Origin: Polytrichum commune
Lineage: Eukaryota; Streptophyta; Polytrichopsida; Polytrichales; Polytrichaceae
Direction of reading: 5' to 3'
Assembly: GCA_950295325.1 (NCBI GenBank)
Contig: OX485809.1
Location: 32,676,001-32,740,000 of the forward strand
Length of the DNA stretch: 64,000 nucleotides
The notes beneath the pieces are model-generated. The model worked only from the letters and a program-made list of their open reading frames with translations. It had not been told where the DNA came from and made no database searches. Within the stretch, counting starts at the first letter, position 1, and every line of letters begins with the position of its first letter. Shown here in pieces: positions 60,883 to 64,000 of the stretch. The position numbers and the translations under genes were made by a program.

Positions 60883-61579
60883 GGTAATGGATGCAAGGAG
60901 CCCTACCATGGGCTGTAATAGGCACCCAACCTACCGAGTTGCGGTAGCAAAGAGGTAGGTACTGATGGCAGGGCAACACATGTCCATGACCGAACGTCAT
61001 GATCAAACTATGACCATTAACTACAGTTATTAATGTGCCTTCTCATATCCAATTAAGAGTACACTAGCTGCATCAACAAATTCGTTTGATGTCACCACTA
61101 CGACTCATGTTCCTTTCCCAATAAAGGCCAGGGCGGACATTTTTGACTGGGCAGTGACTTCTTCTCAACCACACCCAACGTAAATGTTTACATTACAACC
61201 TTCCGATCTTGGAGACATGTAAGCTGAAAATATGTGTAAACAGTCCTAACTTAACAAAGATGCCATCTGTGCTGTCATATATACCATAAGAGGTGTCAAT
61301 ACTCTTTTATAAGCTGCTGAATTGAACTGAACTGTTTTAGGCGATTTTGGGGAGATTTTGCTTCGCTTTTTAGGGGTTTAAGGAAAGCACACAAGACCAG
61401 AACCTCTAACCAGAAAACATCATAATATCATAACATCCTCCAACGAGATATTGCATGCTAGAGCTCGATGTCAACTTCCTCATAGAGAAGCGATGCACAC
61501 AACCCCATGCAGTTCTTTACAAGCAAGCAGGCAGAAAGACCCGACCTTCATTCAAATGCCAAGACATAGGAAACGTCAG

Positions 61580-63402
61580 TCAGTCTGTTCTTAGGGCTTT
61601 AATCCAATCAAGTTCTAAACGGAACTGGCCAGGCCCTTGAACTGCCCCTTCTGGCCCACCGTCTGCTGTAACAGAAATTCCCATTCCAGTAACGCGAGCT
61701 GAATTCATTTCACTACTGGTATCTACAATCTTACCTTTCCATGTAGGCAAATACTTGGCTAACGGGATCTTCACAACGCACCATTCATCTGCAGGAGCAA
61801 AAACAAATGCCTGCCAGGTATTCGATCCAGATGCTCCCAGGCCACCTATCCAGTTTTCTGTGCGAATGTTTGACACATACACCCGTCCATCACCTTTCAC
61901 ACGTAACACAATGCTGTTAAATGGCTCCAGATCAAGTGTTTCTTCTTCATGCGAAGTTCGCATTCCAGTGAAACCACTGCGTTTTATGCGTGTGTTCGCA
62001 TCATCTCTTAGATCAGTTGAGAGAGTGCCGGAGAAAACACCACCACTTCCGACATCCTCTTTGTTCAGGGTAAGAGATGCTTTCGACATGCCACCATGTT
62101 CAATGTCTGAGTATATCTCCCATGGGCTTAAATCAGCTTGGGCAGCAAACCTGTAACCAAATTTACAAAACAATCAAAAGAAAGGCGGCAAGAAAACACC
62201 AGTGTTGGTCTGGTATTGGGAATTTTTATACTATTCAGGTATCTATAGTGAGGGTTTCACAATTTTTGATACCAGTAGGGTATGGATATTTAAAAGGCAG
62301 TTTTGTTTTCAATACCATTTTGGTCTATAAACCATGCAAGAATTTTCATACCAAGGCAAAACGGCCCTAGTATCAATTTGGTTTAGGATGGTATTTGACC
62401 CAAATAATGACCCGGGTAAACAAAGATTCACTCCACTTGACATACCCCCCAAATATCGAATATCGACTGGTATTACAATTTTGAGTTGATGTGAGTTGAT
62501 CAAGCTCATTTTGCACAAAGAACATTTGATTGGCTTCTGAAGATGTTAACGATAGTTTTTAAGTATTACTTATGATTGGATGTCACATAATGTGAAAACT
62601 GTCAATTAAATTTGTGCTTCTTTCCACAATTTGTTTCTATATAGAGCCTAGCTTTTCAAGAAGCGAAGACACACACATTTATCGAGTGCTGTCCAGAATC
62701 GACCACAGATCAGCTGGGACAAAAAATGCGCATTTCTGGAGACAATTGAGAGGGAGTTTGGCTGTCGCCGTCAAAAGTCGAGTACAGAAGCCTGGGAATC
62801 GAGAGATAATAGAGCATCAATGAGAGAGTTTTCCATTAGGGCGTGTCCAACAAATTACTGTAAAAACAAGCTTTCAATACTCGAGGCTTTCTAGGGTTTT
62901 GGGGAGCAAAGTTGCAACTCTTCCCACCCACAAAGCATGTTATCCAAATCTTTACTGCCCCACCGATGATTGAGAGAGAGCGGCAACCCTCTAAACCCCT
63001 ACCCACCTTCAAAAATCGAGTGACCAAGGATTTTAGGAGGAGGTTGTTTCTCTCTCGATAATCAGAAGGACTTTAGAGGGTTGTCTATCTCTCTTAACCA
63101 ATAATCCGTAACCGATGCCGATGAAGATATATGCTATATATGGACTTTATGAGGGGGATGAGCATACCACATTGGCCCCAAAAACTTTGAAAACTAATTA
63201 CTGAGAGAATCGTCTTACAGTAACCATGGGAATTGTCATTTGTTCACACAGAGATAATGAGCAAGAGCAATTAAAGAAAGCAATTCGTTCTCCGTCCAAA
63301 CCTGAAAAGAACTTGCTCGGCAGGAGGTGTGATGTCTTTCAAGTTCCACGCTACGGCCCGCCGAGAAGCGGCAACAGACGCTTGCAACAGCGACCGAAAC
63401 AT
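61580..63402 (-). CDS. CIA30 / NDUFAF1-type mitochondrial complex I assembly factor
   Basis: Two exons, 63402-63302 and 62150-61580, joined in phase (AG|G, Arg), give 223 aa, the usual plant length. CIA30 proteins help assemble the mitochondrial NADH:ubiquinone oxidoreductase membrane arm. Start MFRSLLQASVAASRRAV is followed by WNLKDITPPAEQVLF. The CIA30 core has EIYSDIEHGGMSKASL, GVFSGTLSTDLRD, RSGFTGMRT, GDGRVYVSNIRTENWIGG, SNTWQAFVFAPADEW, LAKYLPTWKGK, ARVTGMGISVTADGG and a final FRLELDWIKAL. The first ~20 residues are basic, hydroxylated and free of acidic residues, fitting a mitochondrial presequence. The 1.15-kb intron holds a hAT-type MITE. Telo-box motifs lie just upstream of the ATG. 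Confidence 0.93.
62200..62490. mobile_element. hAT-type MITE, copy 3, truncated (CIA30 intron)
   Basis: Starts CAGTGTTGGTCTGGTATT at 62200. The interior (GATACCAGTAGGGTATGG, TTCAATACCATTTTGGTCTA, GACCCAAATAATGACCC, CCCCAAATATCGA) is the reverse complement of the corresponding parts of copies 1 and 2. The far end is not intact. Confidence 0.7.
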
Positions 63403-63409
63403 GGAGATC

Positions 63410-63450
63410 CACCTCCAAAACCCTAAACACCAAAACCCTAACTTAAACCC
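63410..63450 (-). promoter_or_regulatory. Telo-box-like motifs upstream of the CIA30 start
   Basis: Three AAACCCTA-type motifs (AAAACCCTAAAC, AAAACCCTAAC, TTAAACCCTCC) lie within about 45 bp upstream of the ATG at 63402. AAACCCTA telo-boxes are frequent in plant promoters of growth-related and mitochondrial genes; a role here is inferred. Confidence 0.5.
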
Positions 63451-63751
63451 TCCTCCGTCCAATATCGATCGTCGTCCAATATCGATCAAAAGATCACTCC
63501 CTCTGATTCTAAGCGCATCCTACCATCGCACATTTTGCTGCATCATTCCGAAACAAAACAAAACAAAAAAAATTGAGGACACCATCCAAGCTTCCGGACA
63601 CCCTCAGATTCCAGACCTAATTTCCTCTCTGATTGCCTTGAGCCCAGACTGTCTGACAATTACGTATAATTTCCGCGGAACGAGAGGAGTCAGTCCCGAT
63701 CTCGGATGATTGCATTTTGGCAAATTAATGTATAAGAGTGTAAGATTATAA

Positions 63752-64000
63752 GGGCTTGATTACACTAAAGGCATTAGGCCATCATGGCTCTTAAATGACC
63801 ATGGTACCCGCTTTTTGGATGAGAGCATAAAGAAGTCCATGGACTATAGTCCAAGAGTCTTTTGGAGGTCACAAGCCCAAACTTTTGCTGCACATTCCAC
63901 CACGCCTATTTTTCGAGAGCACAATGTGTCTTTTCTACAATCATTGTTGACCATTGGAGGCATTCGTTTTTCTTCACCCTAAAAATGTTATGGCAAATGT
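63752..64000. mobile_element. Tourist-like MITE, copy 2, cut by the window end
   Basis: GGGCTTGATTACACTAAAGG, GCATTAGGCCATCATGGCTC, TTAAATGACCATGGTACCCG and TAAAGAAGTCCATGGACTATAG match the left half of the element at 56167. The preceding bases are TAA. The right end is beyond the window. Confidence 0.75.

Larger units (their letters stand above)
58223..61579. other. Intergenic region between the kinase and CIA30 genes
   Basis: Holds the kinase 3' UTR to about 58420, then the right inverted-repeat arm, another family D fragment (59350-59520), a repeat shared with 420-650 (59625-59810), a nested MITE pair (60312-60882) and the likely 3' UTR of the CIA30 gene near 61400-61579. No gene supported. 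Confidence 0.55.

Noticed and set aside
61755-62156. 133-residue + strand open frame
   Set aside because: Antisense shadow of CIA30 exon 2.
63329-63709. 126-residue + strand open frame next to the CIA30 start
   Set aside because: Overlaps CIA30 exon 1 and the telo-box promoter region; Asn/Pro-rich composition looks like promoter DNA read as protein.

Overview
The window is nuclear DNA of a green plant (streptophyte). Genes have many short exons with GT..AG introns, introns are full of small transposons, and the two LTR retrotransposons are of plant type, one of them a Ty3/gypsy chromovirus primed by initiator tRNA-Met. One gene encodes a PIH1-family protein. The cilium-related members of that family are typical of lineages with flagellate cells, so a plant with swimming sperm (bryophyte, lycophyte, fern or charophyte grade) is my guess; the sequence alone does not prove it.

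Layout. (1) 65-1041, + strand: last two exons of an unidentified gene with an acidic C-terminus. (2) 2611-7369, +: a three-exon aldo/keto reductase with a probable plastid transit peptide. (3) 7467-30962, -: a nine-exon, 520-residue PIH1/CS-domain protein, convergent with the reductase (stops 97 bp apart). Its fourth intron is about 15.5 kb long because a 10.06-kb chromovirus (16019-26077, TSD GGTCC) sits in it; that element in turn carries a 3.3-kb non-autonomous LTR element (21092-24394, TSD TCCGG) in its gag gene. (4) About 37.9-39.7 kb, +: several phase-compatible exons of a gene I cannot identify, downstream of a region of degenerate repeats at 35-36.1 kb. (5) 41.9-43.1 kb: a decayed PIF/Harbinger transposase. 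(6) 46228-58222, +: a complete 13-exon D-xylulose kinase gene (556 aa) whose introns hold a 5S-derived SINE, hAT-type, Tourist-type and other MITEs. (7) 61580-63402, -: a complete two-exon CIA30/NDUFAF1-type complex I assembly factor (223 aa).

The genes share no operon-like logic. They are housekeeping or cilium/chaperone genes in a repeat-rich landscape. The most unusual content is a family of retroposons whose 5' part is a nearly full-length 5S rRNA gene sequence and whose 3' end is a TTTC repeat, with duplicated flanks (copies at 6408, 51420 and a 3' fragment at 40505). Next come the PIH1 gene split by nested retrotransposons, a large inverted repeat of composite MITEs around the last xylulose kinase exon, a triplicated ~310-bp block in the first xylulose kinase intron, and at least seven distinct small inverted-repeat transposon families. 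Exon borders were derived by hand from reading-frame phase, splice-site sequence and family similarity; no alignment or database search was run.
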